Assembly (NCBI RefSeq): GCF_009296025.1
Contig: NZ_CP045178.1
Span: forward strand, 7,626,001-7,690,000
Direction: 5' to 3'
Origin: Streptomyces tsukubensis
GTDB lineage: Bacteria; Actinomycetota; Actinomycetes; Streptomycetales; Streptomycetaceae
DNA: 64,000 nucleotides
Shown: piece after piece, positions 1-8,665 of the stretch
How the letters are laid out: each line of letters starts with the position of its first letter
Position numbering within the stretch: position 1 is the first letter of the stretch
Program-made: the position numbers and the translations under genes
Notes under the pieces: model-generated
Told to the model about the DNA's origin: nothing
The model's database searches: none
What the model saw: the letters and a program-made list of their open reading frames with translations, nothing else

Positions 1-900
1 GTCATGGAGTGCCTCGCGGGGCTGCTCGACACGGGCAGGAGCGCCGCGTTCGGCTGCGGCTGCGGTGATGTCGACTGCTCCTCGCGCTGGGCCGTGGCCG
101 CCCCCGTCGTGGTCGACCACCGGGTGCTCGGCGCCCTGGTGGCCTACGCCCCGCGCGAGTCGGCCGTGCTGGCGAGGGCCACCGACGAGGTGGCGCGCTG
201 GGCCTCCGTACAGGTGGAACTGGCCGAACTCGACCGGTCGAGGACGCGGCTCGTCGAGGCCGAGATCAGAGCCCTCCGGGCGCAGATCTCGCCCCATTTC
301 ATCTTCAACTCGCTCGCCGCCATCGCGTCCTTCGTGCGCACCGATCCCGAACGGGCCCGTGAACTCCTTCTGGAGTTCGCCGACTTCACCCGCTACTCGT
401 TCCGCAGGCACGGGGAGTTCACCACGCTCGCGGAGGAGTTGCACTCCATCGACCAGTATCTGGCGCTGGTGCGCGCCCGGTTCGGAGACCGTCTCTCCGT
501 GACCCTTCAGATAGCCCCGGAGGTGCTGCCGGTGGCGCTGCCGTTCCTGTGTCTCCAGCCGCTGGTCGAGAACGCCGTCAAACACGGCCTCGAAGGCGCG
601 GTCACCCGTAGCCGTATCACCATCGGAGCGCGCGACGACGGCGCGGAGGCCGAGGTCGTCATCGAGGACGACGGGGTCGGTATGGAGCCCGAGCGGCTGC
701 GGGGCATCCTGCGCGGCGAGGGCGGCCCTTCTTCCGGCATCGGCCTCTCCAACGTCGACGAGCGGCTGCGGCAGGTGTTCGGCGACGACCACGGCCTCGT
801 GATCGAGACCGGCAGGGGCGCCGGGACGCGCATCACCGTACGCATCCCCAAGTACCGGGCGGGGGTGCACTCGACGCCCCACGGTGGCGGCCTCGCCTGA
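1..900 (+). CDS. LytS-type sensor histidine kinase, 5' end outside window
   Basis: The frame is open from the left edge, and the ATG at base 4 is probably internal because these kinases normally carry a longer sensor part. What remains is an input region (residues 1-75, GAF-like at best), a short helix, then a His_kinase domain. The motif QISPHFIFNSL places the phospho-acceptor His near residue 98. The N box LVENAVKHG lies near 187-195, the G1 box EDDGVGM near 221-227, and a second glycine loop GIGLSN near 245-250. This architecture is typical of LytS/YehU kinases, which signal to LytTR-type regulators. No response regulator follows: the next gene is on the other strand, so a partner would lie upstream. 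A 20-bp tandem repeat begins just after the stop. Confidence 0.9.
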   Translation, partial: VMECLAGLLDTGRSAAFGCGCGDVDCSSRWAVAAPVVVDHRVLGALVAYAPRESAVLARATDEVARWASVQVELAELDRSRTRLVEAEIRALRAQISPHFIFNSLAAIASFVRTDPERARELLLEFADFTRYSFRRHGEFTTLAEELHSIDQYLALVRARFGDRLSVTLQIAPEVLPVALPFLCLQPLVENAVKHGLEGAVTRSRITIGARDDGAEAEVVIEDDGVGMEPERLRGILRGEGGPSSGIGLSNVDERLRQVFGDDHGLVIETGRGAGTRITVRIPKYRAGVHSTPHGGGLA

Positions 901-962
901 GCGTGGCGCTCCGCCCCGCCCTGGTTCGGGGCCGGGGCTCCTCCCGCGCCTTCGGCTTCAGA

Positions 963-1062
963 CGGAACCGCCAACTGTCGGTCCGATCCGCCCGGTGTCG
1001 GGCCGAACCACAAGGTGTCGGACAGAACCGCCCGGTGTCGGACGGATCCACCCGTTGTCAGA
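963..1062. repeat. 20-bp tandem repeat, about five copies
   Basis: GTGTCGG-type units recur at exactly 20-bp spacing (CTGTCG 975, GTGTCG 995, 1015 and 1035, TTGTCA 1055), each followed by a variant of nCnGAnCCnCCCG. The array fills the space between two convergent genes and touches the 3' end of the gene on the minus strand. Confidence 0.85.
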
Positions 1063-1555
1063 ACAGGTGGATGGCGAGATGCCCGAGCGGAAGTCCGAGC
1101 TGCCAGGCGGGGATCCACGCCTGGGGTCCGTCCTCGTCGCCGGGTACAGGTCCGCCTCCCGGTACGGCGTCCAGGTCGGGCGCGAGCAGTTCCGTCTCCT
1201 CCAGCCACCGCCAGGCGTCCCTCGCCAGCCTCAGGTCGGGACCGGGGCCGTCCGGCTCCTCCAGCGCGAGCAGGGCGAGCCGTTCGCCGACCCAGTCCTG
1301 CCACGGCTGGTCGTACGCGGTCAGGGAGAGCCAGGTCTCCAACTGGGTGATCACCTTGATGCCGGCCAGTTCGCCCTCGGTGTCGGAGAGGAAGACCGTC
1401 AGGGCGAGGGCGTCGCGGCCCGCCCGGAACTCCACGGAAGTGGGCGGCATCAGATCGCCGGTACGCAGCAGCTCGTCCGCGATGTATTCGGCGTACAGCC
1501 AGGCCATCGGTACCGTGAGCTCACCTCCGGCCCCGGGCCTGCGTTCGTCTGGCAT
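1058..1555 (-). CDS. hypothetical protein, acidic, 165 aa
   Basis: I do not recognise a family. The protein is rich in Trp, Leu, Glu and Asp (WLSLTAYDQPWQDWVGERL in the middle), has no signal peptide or membrane span, and looks like a soluble actinobacterial protein. The ATG at 1555 follows GGAGGAAGG on the minus strand; ATG at 1507 (MAWLYAEY) is a possible later start. The C-terminal codons abut the 20-bp repeat. It stands alone between the kinase and the sigma factor. Confidence 0.7.
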   Translation of the reverse strand: MPDERRPGAGGELTVPMAWLYAEYIADELLRTGDLMPPTSVEFRAGRDALALTVFLSDTEGELAGIKVITQLETWLSLTAYDQPWQDWVGERLALLALEEPDGPGPDLRLARDAWRWLEETELLAPDLDAVPGGGPVPGDEDGPQAWIPAWQLGLPLGHLAIHLF

Positions 1556-1705
1556 GGCGTCCCGCCTTCCTCCGGTTGCTGCGCGTCACTGGCCCCCGGC
1601 CCTCCACTCGGGCGTCAGGGCTCCCGGATGTGATGGAGAACAGCCGATTACCTCAAGGGACCCTTCAGCAAGGGGCTTTACGGAGGCTTGACCCAGTGTC
1701 CGGTT

Positions 1706-2362
1706 TCAGTGGGCTTCGGAGGCGTATCCCGGCAGAATCCTGCGGAGGGCGCGCAGTGCGTAGTATGCGCGGGATTTCACCGTACCCGGCGGAACCCCCA
1801 GCGCTTCAGCCGCTTCCGCCACACTCGCCCCGCGGAAATACACCTGGAGCAGTACGGCCCGGTGTTCGGGGCTCAGCGCCTTCACGGCCTCCCTGACGTC
1901 CAGCGCCGCGGCCGAGCGGTCCGCGTGGTCGGCGTGGACCCCCGCGCTCTCCAGGGGCACGTCCCCGACCTCGACGGGGCGGGCCAGCCTGGCCCGTCTG
2001 GCGTCGATGGCGAGCCTTCTGCCCACCGTGAAGAGCCAGGGCCGTACGGAGGCGTAGTCGGCCCGCAGGGCCTCCGGGTGCTGCCAGGCGCGGACGAAGG
2101 TCTCCTGGTGCAGGTCCTCGGCCCGCTGCCTGTCACCGTCGCAGAGCCGCAGCAGCAGCGTGAACAGGGCGTGGCCGTGCGCGTCCCGCAGCTCCGCCAG
2201 TTCCCGCTCGCCGGTGCGCGGCGCGCGCGGCAGAGGTGCGGGGGCCCGGCGCTCGCGCGGGAGCGGGCCGAGTGGGCGCCGGTCGAGGGGACGGGGCCCG
2301 ATGGTCAGCAGGGGCGGCGGTGTCATGGGCGTATGCCAGCGCAGCGGGCGCCCGACCGACAT
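1706..2362 (-). CDS. ECF-type RNA polymerase sigma factor
   Basis: A sigma-70 family protein of the extracytoplasmic-function group, which directs RNA polymerase to a specific promoter set. Region 2 is visible as EDLHQETFVRAWQ and VRPWLFTVGRRLAIDARR. Region 4, with its helix-turn-helix, is visible as LSPEHRAVLLQVYF and VAEAAEALGVPPGTVKSR. The first 45 residues are Pro/Arg-rich and not conserved-looking, and no good ribosome binding site precedes ATG 2362 or ATG 2326, so the start is uncertain. No anti-sigma factor lies beside it. It is transcribed away from the CapA-like lipoprotein gene across a 216-bp gap that should hold both promoters. The stretch near 2515-2545 is the most AT-rich part of that gap. 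Confidence 0.88.
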   Translation of the reverse strand: MSVGRPLRWHTPMTPPPLLTIGPRPLDRRPLGPLPRERRAPAPLPRAPRTGERELAELRDAHGHALFTLLLRLCDGDRQRAEDLHQETFVRAWQHPEALRADYASVRPWLFTVGRRLAIDARRARLARPVEVGDVPLESAGVHADHADRSAAALDVREAVKALSPEHRAVLLQVYFRGASVAEAAEALGVPPGTVKSRAYYALRALRRILPGYASEAH

Positions 2363-2578
2363 ACGGAGGGCGTGGCTCTGCGACGGACGGTCGAAGCCGT
2401 CTGCGAGTGGTGCGGTGAACGGGCGACCGGCCGGCCGGTCGCGGGGGCGCAGGCCAGGGGGCCGTTCCGGCGATCCGGGGCCGGTGGGCGGTATGGGGCC
2501 TTGATCCTGCGGTGTGACTATATGTCAATTCATACCGGTTCATGTCTCCTTTCCCTCCACGAACAACGGAGCCGGCCG

Positions 2579-3856
2579 ATGAAACGACCCCCCTCCCAGC
2601 CACCCACCCGACCCCACCACCCCACGGACCGCACCGCGCACACCCCGTCCCCCGGGCGCCCGTACCACCACCCGCCCCTCCGGCGTACCGCACGGGCGGC
2701 GGCGCTCCTCGCCCTGGCGCTGACCGCCGCGGCCGGCTGCTCCGCCGACCCGGCGGGACACGCCGACGCCCACAGGCAGGCCGTCACGGGCCCACACGCC
2801 GCACCTTCGGCAGTCACCGACCCGCGCGGCTTCACCCTGGTCGCCTCGGGGGACGTACTGCCGCACGACTCGGTCATCGCGCGGGCCGGCACGGACGCGG
2901 GCGGCAGCGGCTACGACTTCCGCCCCATGCTGTCCGGCGTGCGCCACGTGGTGTCCCCCGCCGGGCTGGCGATCTGCCACATGGAGACCGTCTACGGCCC
3001 ACCCGAAGGCCCCTTCAAGGGCTACCCGGACTTCGTCTCCCCTCCGCAGGTCGCCCCCGCGCTCGCCGCCACCGGATACGACTCCTGCTCCACCGCCTCC
3101 AACCACACTCTCGACGCGGGCACGGAGGGAGTACGCAGAACCCTGGACGCGCTCGACGGAGCGGGCGTACGGCACGCGGGATCGGCCCGTACCGCCGCCG
3201 AGTCGAACCGCCCCGCCTGGTTGAAGGCGGGCGGCGCCCGCGTGGCCCACCTCGCGTACACCTACGGCACCAATGGCTACCCGATGCCGGAGGGGGCACC
3301 CTGGGCGGTCAAGCTCATCGACCGCGACAAGGTCGTCGCCGACGCGCGAGCCGCCCGCAAGGCGGGTGCCGACATCGTCGTGGTCAGCATGCACTGGGGC
3401 ACGGAGTGGGAGGAAGCGCCCGACGCGGACCAGGAGCGGCTCGGCCGTGAGCTGACCGCCTCCCGTACGGGGACACGGCCCGACATCGACCTCATCCTCG
3501 GCACGCACGCGCACGTCCCGCAGGCCTACGAGAAGGTCAACGGCACCTGGATCATCTACGGCATGGGCGACCAGGTCGCGGGAGAGATGTTCAACTACAC
3601 GGGCGCCAGGGACCCGCGGGGCAACGAAAGCACCCTCGGCCGCTTCACCTTCGCCCCTCCGGCCTCGCCCGGTGCGCGCTGGCAGGTGCGGAAGGCGGAG
3701 TTCGTCCCCCAGTGGTACGACACGGACGCGGGGCGGGTCGTCGACGTGAACGCGGCGATCGACAAGGGCGCCGACCTCGCAGGCGTACGCGACCGGGTGC
3801 GGGCCACCGTCCTGAGCAGGGGAGCGGCGGCGGACGGCCTCACGATGGCCGAGTAG
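2579..3856 (+). CDS. CapA/PgsA-family lipoprotein (metallophosphoesterase fold)
   Basis: The start is ATG 2579, preceded by GGAG seven bases upstream; upstream in-frame codons are not plausible. A Pro/His/Arg-rich N-terminus leads into a hydrophobic helix and a lipobox (LTAAAGC), predicting an exported lipoprotein. The mature part is the CapA fold, a calcineurin-like phosphoesterase relative. ASGDVLPHD is the first metal motif, followed by METVYG, ASNHTLDAG, VVSMHWGTEW and LGTHAHVPQ. In Bacillus the family takes part in poly-gamma-glutamate capsule assembly. In actinomycetes CapA-like lipoproteins are common without pgsBC, as here, so the substrate is unknown. The gene ends 11 bases before a strong hairpin. 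Confidence 0.88.
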   Translation: MKRPPSQPPTRPHHPTDRTAHTPSPGRPYHHPPLRRTARAAALLALALTAAAGCSADPAGHADAHRQAVTGPHAAPSAVTDPRGFTLVASGDVLPHDSVIARAGTDAGGSGYDFRPMLSGVRHVVSPAGLAICHMETVYGPPEGPFKGYPDFVSPPQVAPALAATGYDSCSTASNHTLDAGTEGVRRTLDALDGAGVRHAGSARTAAESNRPAWLKAGGARVAHLAYTYGTNGYPMPEGAPWAVKLIDRDKVVADARAARKAGADIVVVSMHWGTEWEEAPDADQERLGRELTASRTGTRPDIDLILGTHAHVPQAYEKVNGTWIIYGMGDQVAGEMFNYTGARDPRGNESTLGRFTFAPPASPGARWQVRKAEFVPQWYDTDAGRVVDVNAAIDKGADLAGVRDRVRATVLSRGAAADGLTMAE

Positions 3857-3866
3857 GCGACGCCAG

Positions 3867-3896
3867 GTGTCCCGGGGCGCGCAGGCCCCGGGACAC
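3867..3896. terminator. bidirectional terminator hairpin
   Basis: A perfect 12-bp stem (GTGTCCCGGGGC with its complement) and a 6-base loop lie between the convergent stops at 3856 and 3904. There is no U tract, as is common in Streptomyces. Confidence 0.8.
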
Positions 3897-3903
3897 CGCC
3901 CCG

Positions 3904-5343
3904 CTACGGCTTCGTGTCGCTCCTGCGCGGCTCCGTGTCGCTCCCGGCCAGCGCGGAACGCCGGTAGGAGTACCCGAAGTAGATGACAAGGCCGATCACG
4001 AACCACACCGCGAACCTCACCCAGGTCTGCCACTGGAGGAAGGTGATCAGCCAGATGGAGAACACCACACCCACGGCCGGTACCACAGGCATCCAGGGCA
4101 GCCGGAAGGTGCGGGGCAGCTCCGGCCGGCGGTAGCGCAGCACGATCACCGCCACGCACACCACGACGAAGGCGAGCAGAATGCCGATATTGGTCAGCTC
4201 GGCGGCCTCGCCGATGGGCAGCAGCCCGGCGATCACGGCCGAGGCGGCGCCCACGATCCAGGTGACGCGGGTGGGCACCCGGCGGGTGGGATGCGTCTTG
4301 GCGAACCACTTGGGCAGCAGTCCGTCCCTGCTCATGGAGAACCAGACGCGAGTACATCCCAGCATGAACGTGAACATGACGGTCAGGATGCCGATGATGG
4401 CGCCCACCGCGATCACGTCCGCCAGGCCGCTGAGCCCCACCGACTTGAAGGCCGTGGAGAAGCCGCTCTCCGGGTCGATGTCCTTGTAGCCCTGCATCCC
4501 GGTCAGCACCAGACAGGCCAGCACGTAGAGCACCATCGAGATGGCGAGGGAGTACAGGATCGCCTTCGGCATGTGCCGCTGCGCGTCCTTGGACTCCTCC
4601 GCGGCCGTCGACATGGCGTCATAACCGAACACGGCGAAGAAAACCGTCGCGGCCCCGGTGAAGGCGCCGCTCGCGCCGAAGGGGAAGAACGGGTGGTAGT
4701 TGCCCGACTTGATGTGGAAGAAGCCCACACCGATGACGAGCAGCACCACCAGCACCTTGAGGATCACCACGATCATCTCGAACCGTGCCGCGTTCTTGAT
4801 GCCGAGATTGAGCAGATACGCGATCAGCAGGCACAGCACCGCGGCGAACAGGTCCACGCGATGGCCGTCGCCCGTGCCGGGCGCCCCCAGCATCCAGTGC
4901 GGCAGGTCGAGCCCCATCTCCTCCAGCAGGAAACTGAAGTAGCCGGAGATGCCGATGGCGACGACCGCGACGATGGCGGTGTACTCCAGCAGCAGGTCCC
5001 AGCCGATGAACCAGCCGACCAGTTCACCGAGGACCGCGTAGCCGTAGGTGTAGGCCGAGCCCGCCTTCGGGATGAGACCCGCGAACTCCGCGTAGCTGAG
5101 GGCCGCGGCCGCGCTCGCGACGCCCGCGATCAGGAACGAGAAGAGGACCGCCGGGCCCGCGGTGCCGTTGGCGACGGTGCCCGCGAGGGTGAAGATCCCC
5201 GCGCCGATGATGCCACCCACACCGATGGCGGTGAGCTGCCACAGCCCCAGTGTCCTCGTCAGTCCACCGCCGGAGCCGTCCTCCTCGATCTGCTCGATGG
5301 GTTTGCGGCGCAGTACGCCCTGTCCCGCCCGGAGTCCGGGCAT
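3904..5343 (-). CDS. amino acid permease, APC superfamily
   Basis: A 479-residue integral membrane transporter with about 12 hydrophobic helices. The first helix carries the APC signature IGVGGIIGAGIF, followed by the helix with SYAEFAGLIPKAGSAYTY typical of the cationic amino acid transporter (YfnA/CAT) branch. Family members move amino acids with protons; the exact substrate cannot be read from sequence. ATG 5343 is preceded by GAGGTGAGG. An open frame continues 280 codons upstream but lacks family similarity and runs antisense to the stress protein gene, so it was excluded. The short C-terminal tail repeats SDTEPRRSDTKP. The gene lies downstream of the universal stress protein on the same strand. 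Confidence 0.92.
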   Translation of the reverse strand: MPGLRAGQGVLRRKPIEQIEEDGSGGGLTRTLGLWQLTAIGVGGIIGAGIFTLAGTVANGTAGPAVLFSFLIAGVASAAAALSYAEFAGLIPKAGSAYTYGYAVLGELVGWFIGWDLLLEYTAIVAVVAIGISGYFSFLLEEMGLDLPHWMLGAPGTGDGHRVDLFAAVLCLLIAYLLNLGIKNAARFEMIVVILKVLVVLLVIGVGFFHIKSGNYHPFFPFGASGAFTGAATVFFAVFGYDAMSTAAEESKDAQRHMPKAILYSLAISMVLYVLACLVLTGMQGYKDIDPESGFSTAFKSVGLSGLADVIAVGAIIGILTVMFTFMLGCTRVWFSMSRDGLLPKWFAKTHPTRRVPTRVTWIVGAASAVIAGLLPIGEAAELTNIGILLAFVVVCVAVIVLRYRRPELPRTFRLPWMPVVPAVGVVFSIWLITFLQWQTWVRFAVWFVIGLVIYFGYSYRRSALAGSDTEPRRSDTKP

Positions 5344-5549
5344 GGTCCTCACCTCTTCGCATACGGACGACGGCTGACGGGCCGTCATGATGCCCGTGTG
5401 CCGACCGCGGCGGTAGAGGCGCGGCAGACGGAGATGAACACGGATGAGCGGGTGACACCGGGAGACCCGCCGGTATTCCGGATCACAGCCCCGGTCACAG
5501 CCCCGGTCGGGCCCCGCGGCCTGATCGGACTCCCCTATTGCAAGGACCT

Positions 5550-6011
5550 CTAAGGAACGACCGTCACGGGCCAGCGTCCCGACTTGACGAGGCGCACCGC
5601 GACGGAACCCACGAAACGGTGCCCCGCCTGCTCCGACGCGCCGACGACCACCGCGTCGGCCTTCAGCTCGTCCGCCGCGGTCACCAGACCGTTGTAGGGG
5701 TCCCCGCGGAAGGTGTGGAACTCCCAGCGCACATCGAAGATGTCCTTGACCCGCTCGGTCGCCAGTCTGATCTCCTGCACCAGCGCGTCCGCGATCTCGT
5801 CGGTGGTCTCCGCCACCGGGGCGCCGATCGCCGCGCCCGTGGCCATCACCGGCTGTATGTAGACGATGGCGAGCAGCGCTCCCTGCCGTCTGGCGAGCCC
5901 GGCGGCGTACGCGGCGGCCCGATAGGCGGACTCCGAGCCGTCCACCCCGACAACGATCACTTTGGGGCCGTCGGTGCCCCGTTCGAACTGATGTGGCTGC
6001 TGTTCGGTCAC
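5550..6011 (-). CDS. universal stress protein (UspA family)
   Basis: A single Usp domain of 153 residues. The N-terminal strand VIVVGVDGSESAYRAA and the C-terminal nucleotide-binding pattern VVGASEQAGHRFVGSVAVRL fit the ATP-binding subgroup (G-x2-G-x9-G-S). In actinobacteria such proteins accumulate in stationary phase, hypoxia or stress. It lies 206 bp upstream of the permease on the same strand and faces the deacetylase gene. Its start at ATG 6011 is the natural domain boundary. Confidence 0.92.
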   Translation of the reverse strand: MTEQQPHQFERGTDGPKVIVVGVDGSESAYRAAAYAAGLARRQGALLAIVYIQPVMATGAAIGAPVAETTDEIADALVQEIRLATERVKDIFDVRWEFHTFRGDPYNGLVTAADELKADAVVVGASEQAGHRFVGSVAVRLVKSGRWPVTVVP

Positions 6012-6204
6012 GGAGTGAGGCTAGCCCAGGCCGGAGGGGTCTCTTTCCACCGGTGGGGACGGAGCGACACGGGGGAGAGGAGATATCCGCAGCGGTGTCC
6101 GTGGTGGTGACAACTGGTCCCATCGGGTGCTTTCGTGGGCACTTTCGCCGGTAGGGGCAGTGTTGATCAAGCTGGTTCGACACCCCGCGTGCGAGGCATT
6201 AATC

Positions 6205-7080
6205 ATGAAAGCCGACCACGCGCTCCGAGAGCGACGCACCCTGCTGCGTGCCGCAGCGTTCCTGTCCGCCGCCGCTGCCACGGGGTGCGCGGGCGCGGAC
6301 AGGACCTTGGCGACCGGCCGACGCGCGACACCACCGGCACCCCCCGCTCCTCCCGTCCCCCCTGCTTCCCCAGTGGCGGGCGCACAGGCCGCCCGCCGCC
6401 CGGAGACCTCCGCCTACCGGCTGCGTCCCCTGACCGGTTACGGGCCTCCCGGCGCCAGGAGGGCCAAGCCCCCAGTACGGCGCAGACCGATCCTGCGGCT
6501 GCCCGCCCGCCCCCGCACGATGGCGCTGACCTTCGACGACGGCCCCGATCCGCGCTACACCCCGCAGGTGCTGCGTGTCCTGCGGGAACACGACATCCTC
6601 GCCACCTTCTTCGTCTGCGGTCAGATGGCGGTGGACCACAAGGGGCTGCTGCGCGAGATGGCCGACGAGGGCCACGTCATCGGCAACCACACCTGGACCC
6701 ACCCGCAGTTGCTACAGACCTCACGGGCGGACGCGCGCGCCGAGATGGAACGCACCTCCGAGGTCATCGAGGACGCCACGGGGACTCCGCCCGAATGGTT
6801 CAGGGCCCCCTACGGCGCCTGGAACCGGGCGATCTTCGAACTCGGCGCGCACATGAACATGGAGCCGATGGGCTGGACGGTCGACAGCCTGGACTGGCGT
6901 ACGCCCGGTACGTCCATCGTCGTCGAAAGGGTACTGAAGGGAGCGGGACCGGGCGTGGTGGTGCTCGCGCACGACGCGGGCGGGGACCGTACGCAGACGG
7001 TGCGGGCCCTGCGCCGCTACCTGCCGAGGCTGATCGACAAGGGGTACCACTTCACCCAGCCGAGACGGCAGGACTTCTGA
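6205..7080 (+). CDS. secreted polysaccharide deacetylase (NodB domain)
   Basis: A 291-residue exported carbohydrate esterase family 4 enzyme, which removes acetyl groups from chitin, peptidoglycan or similar polymers. ATG 6205 has GAGG eight bases upstream. The N-terminus carries arginines then AAAFLSAAAATGC, a probable lipobox, followed by an Ala/Pro-rich linker to about residue 105. The NodB motifs are intact: TFDDGPDPR (metal and base Asp), NHTWTHP (metal His pair), WFRAPYGAWN, and VVVLAHDAG near the C-terminus. Frames starting earlier (6127, 6135) were rejected in favour of the signal-peptide start. Confidence 0.93.
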   Translation: MKADHALRERRTLLRAAAFLSAAAATGCAGADRTLATGRRATPPAPPAPPVPPASPVAGAQAARRPETSAYRLRPLTGYGPPGARRAKPPVRRRPILRLPARPRTMALTFDDGPDPRYTPQVLRVLREHDILATFFVCGQMAVDHKGLLREMADEGHVIGNHTWTHPQLLQTSRADARAEMERTSEVIEDATGTPPEWFRAPYGAWNRAIFELGAHMNMEPMGWTVDSLDWRTPGTSIVVERVLKGAGPGVVVLAHDAGGDRTQTVRALRRYLPRLIDKGYHFTQPRRQDF

Positions 7081-7150
7081 GCCCCGCGCGCGGTGCCCCG
7101 ACCGGGCCCCTGAGCCCCTGCCACGGACGGCCGTCCCCGGCCGCTCCTCC

Positions 7151-7810
7151 TCAACGGACGCCGGACAGCCGGGCGAAGACCACGACGTTGCCGTCGTAGC
7201 CGGAGGTCTTGGAGTAGCCCCCGCCACAGGTGATGACCCGCAGTTCCGCTGAGCCGGTGGACGCGTACACCCGCTCCCCGGGGAAGCGGTCCTTGGCGAA
7301 CACCTCGACCCCGTACACCTCGAACACAGCGGTGTGGCCGTCCTTGTCGGCCACCTCGACGTGGTTGCCCTTCTTCAGCGAGCCGAGGCCGTAGAAGACG
7401 GCGGGGCCCTGGCGGTTGTCGACGTGTCCGACCACGACGGCCGTGCCCTTGTCCCCGGGCCGTACCGCCTGGGAGAACCAGCCGGCCAGATTCGGGTCGT
7501 CCGGCGGCGGGGCGTCCACCCAGCCCTCCGCGTCCACGCCCACAGGACGCACAGGGGCGTCCACCTGGATCGCGGGGATCCGTACCCGCTCGGGGGCGGC
7601 GAACTCCCGCGAGACGGGGTTCCCGCCGCGCTCGGCCCGTGAGGCGCGCGGGTCCGCCGCCGCCGCGGGGGCGGGTTGCGGGGGGCCGGAGACGAACTCG
7701 CCTGAGCCATTACGGAGCAGCGCGAGACCGGCCAGCAGCACCAGCGCTATGACACCCCACGGGGCGCGCCGCTGCGTGCGGTTCTCCTCCTCGGGCCCGG
7801 ACGAGGCCAT
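7151..7810 (-). CDS. class F sortase
   Basis: A 219-residue membrane-anchored transpeptidase. ATG 7810 follows AGGAAAGGGA; the 51 extra codons upstream lack a signal. One N-terminal membrane helix (WGVIALVLLAGLALL) precedes a Pro/Ala linker and the sortase barrel. The catalytic His lies in VVVGHVDN and the Cys in RVITCGGGY. The catalytic Arg expected about 12 residues after the Cys is not obvious (the segment reads KTSGYDGNVVVFA), so the triad should be checked. Sortases join surface proteins to the cell wall. Next door, on either side of this class F member, are two small exported proteins with C-terminal membrane anchors, plausible substrates or partners. Confidence 0.88.
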   Translation of the reverse strand: MASSGPEEENRTQRRAPWGVIALVLLAGLALLRNGSGEFVSGPPQPAPAAAADPRASRAERGGNPVSREFAAPERVRIPAIQVDAPVRPVGVDAEGWVDAPPPDDPNLAGWFSQAVRPGDKGTAVVVGHVDNRQGPAVFYGLGSLKKGNHVEVADKDGHTAVFEVYGVEVFAKDRFPGERVYASTGSAELRVITCGGGYSKTSGYDGNVVVFARLSGVR

Positions 7811-8119
7811 ACGGATCCCTTTCCTCTGGTTCCCTCGGGTGACCGACCGCGGCGGGCCGCGGCCGGGCCGCTGCCCGTGTACGACTGGCCGCGCGCCACG
7901 GCCTGAGCCATCCGAGTTGCTTTCCACAGAAACTTCATCAACAGCTCTGACCTGCTGCGACACGCTCCGTCAGGTAAATCTCACGGCGTGTCAGATCACC
8001 GGGACGGCCCTGTTCCGACATGCGGTGCGAACCGGTGCGCCCGAGGGTCTGACTGGAAGGCGCACTCGCCGATCGACCGGGGACGGACTCCCCGGGGTGT
8101 CTTCCGCGGAGGTTCCCGC

Positions 8120-8635
8120 ATGCGTGCCCCTCGTTCCCTGGTGGTCGCTCTCACCGCTGCCGCCGCGACCGTTCTCGCCGCCCCCGCGACGGCCGCCCCT
8201 GCATCGGGCGGCCCGGCCGGCATCGTCGCCGTGCCGAGCGCCGCACAGCGGGGAGGGCCCCTCCCGGTCGCCGCTCAGGTCACCGCCTGCCAGGACGGCG
8301 GGACGGCCGAGTCGCCCGCCTCCCCCCACGGGCGACCGAAGCCCGGCCCGGCCGGCCCGGCCTCCCGCGCGTCCGCCGCCATCCCGGAGTCCGCCACCCC
8401 CGGCGCCCGGGGAGCCACCGCGGTCTGCGGCGGTGGCTCCCTCGCCACGCCCGCGGCCTTCACCGGCAGACCCGCCGCCTTCACCGTCAGCCACGACGGG
8501 GTGGACGAAGGACTCGACGGCGGCAGCAGGAGGGCGAGCCCCACGGACATGGCCATCGGGGTCGCCCTGGTGGCGTCCGCGGTCATCGGCGGCGGGGTCT
8601 ACTGGCTGCGCCGCCGAATCGAGGGGCGACGGTGA
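8120..8635 (+). CDS. small exported protein with C-terminal membrane anchor
   Basis: 171 residues. ATG 8120 is preceded by GGAGG seven bases upstream. The signal peptide is RSLVVALTAAAATVLAAPATAAP. The mature part is low-complexity Ala/Gly/Pro/Ser with only a few cysteines (VTACQDGG, TAVCGGG). A C-terminal helix (MAIGVALVASAVIGGGVYWL) is followed by RRRIEGRR, the layout of a tail-anchored or sortase-handled wall protein, but no LPXTG-like motif is present. It is divergent from the sortase gene, with 309 bp of non-coding sequence (7811-8119) holding both promoters. Function unknown. Confidence 0.75.
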   Translation: MRAPRSLVVALTAAAATVLAAPATAAPASGGPAGIVAVPSAAQRGGPLPVAAQVTACQDGGTAESPASPHGRPKPGPAGPASRASAAIPESATPGARGATAVCGGGSLATPAAFTGRPAAFTVSHDGVDEGLDGGSRRASPTDMAIGVALVASAVIGGGVYWLRRRIEGRR

Positions 8636-8665
8636 GCGGAGAGCCCGGTCCCGCCGCGCGCGGAT

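Noticed and set aside
2540..4357. Long minus-strand ORF over the CapA-like gene
   Set aside because: The sequence is Arg/Gly/Val-rich antisense filler; the plus-strand CapA motifs and lipobox are clear.
7125..7136. Palindrome GGACGGCCGTCC after the deacetylase gene
   Set aside because: It has no loop and sits in GC-rich filler; as a terminator it is weak.
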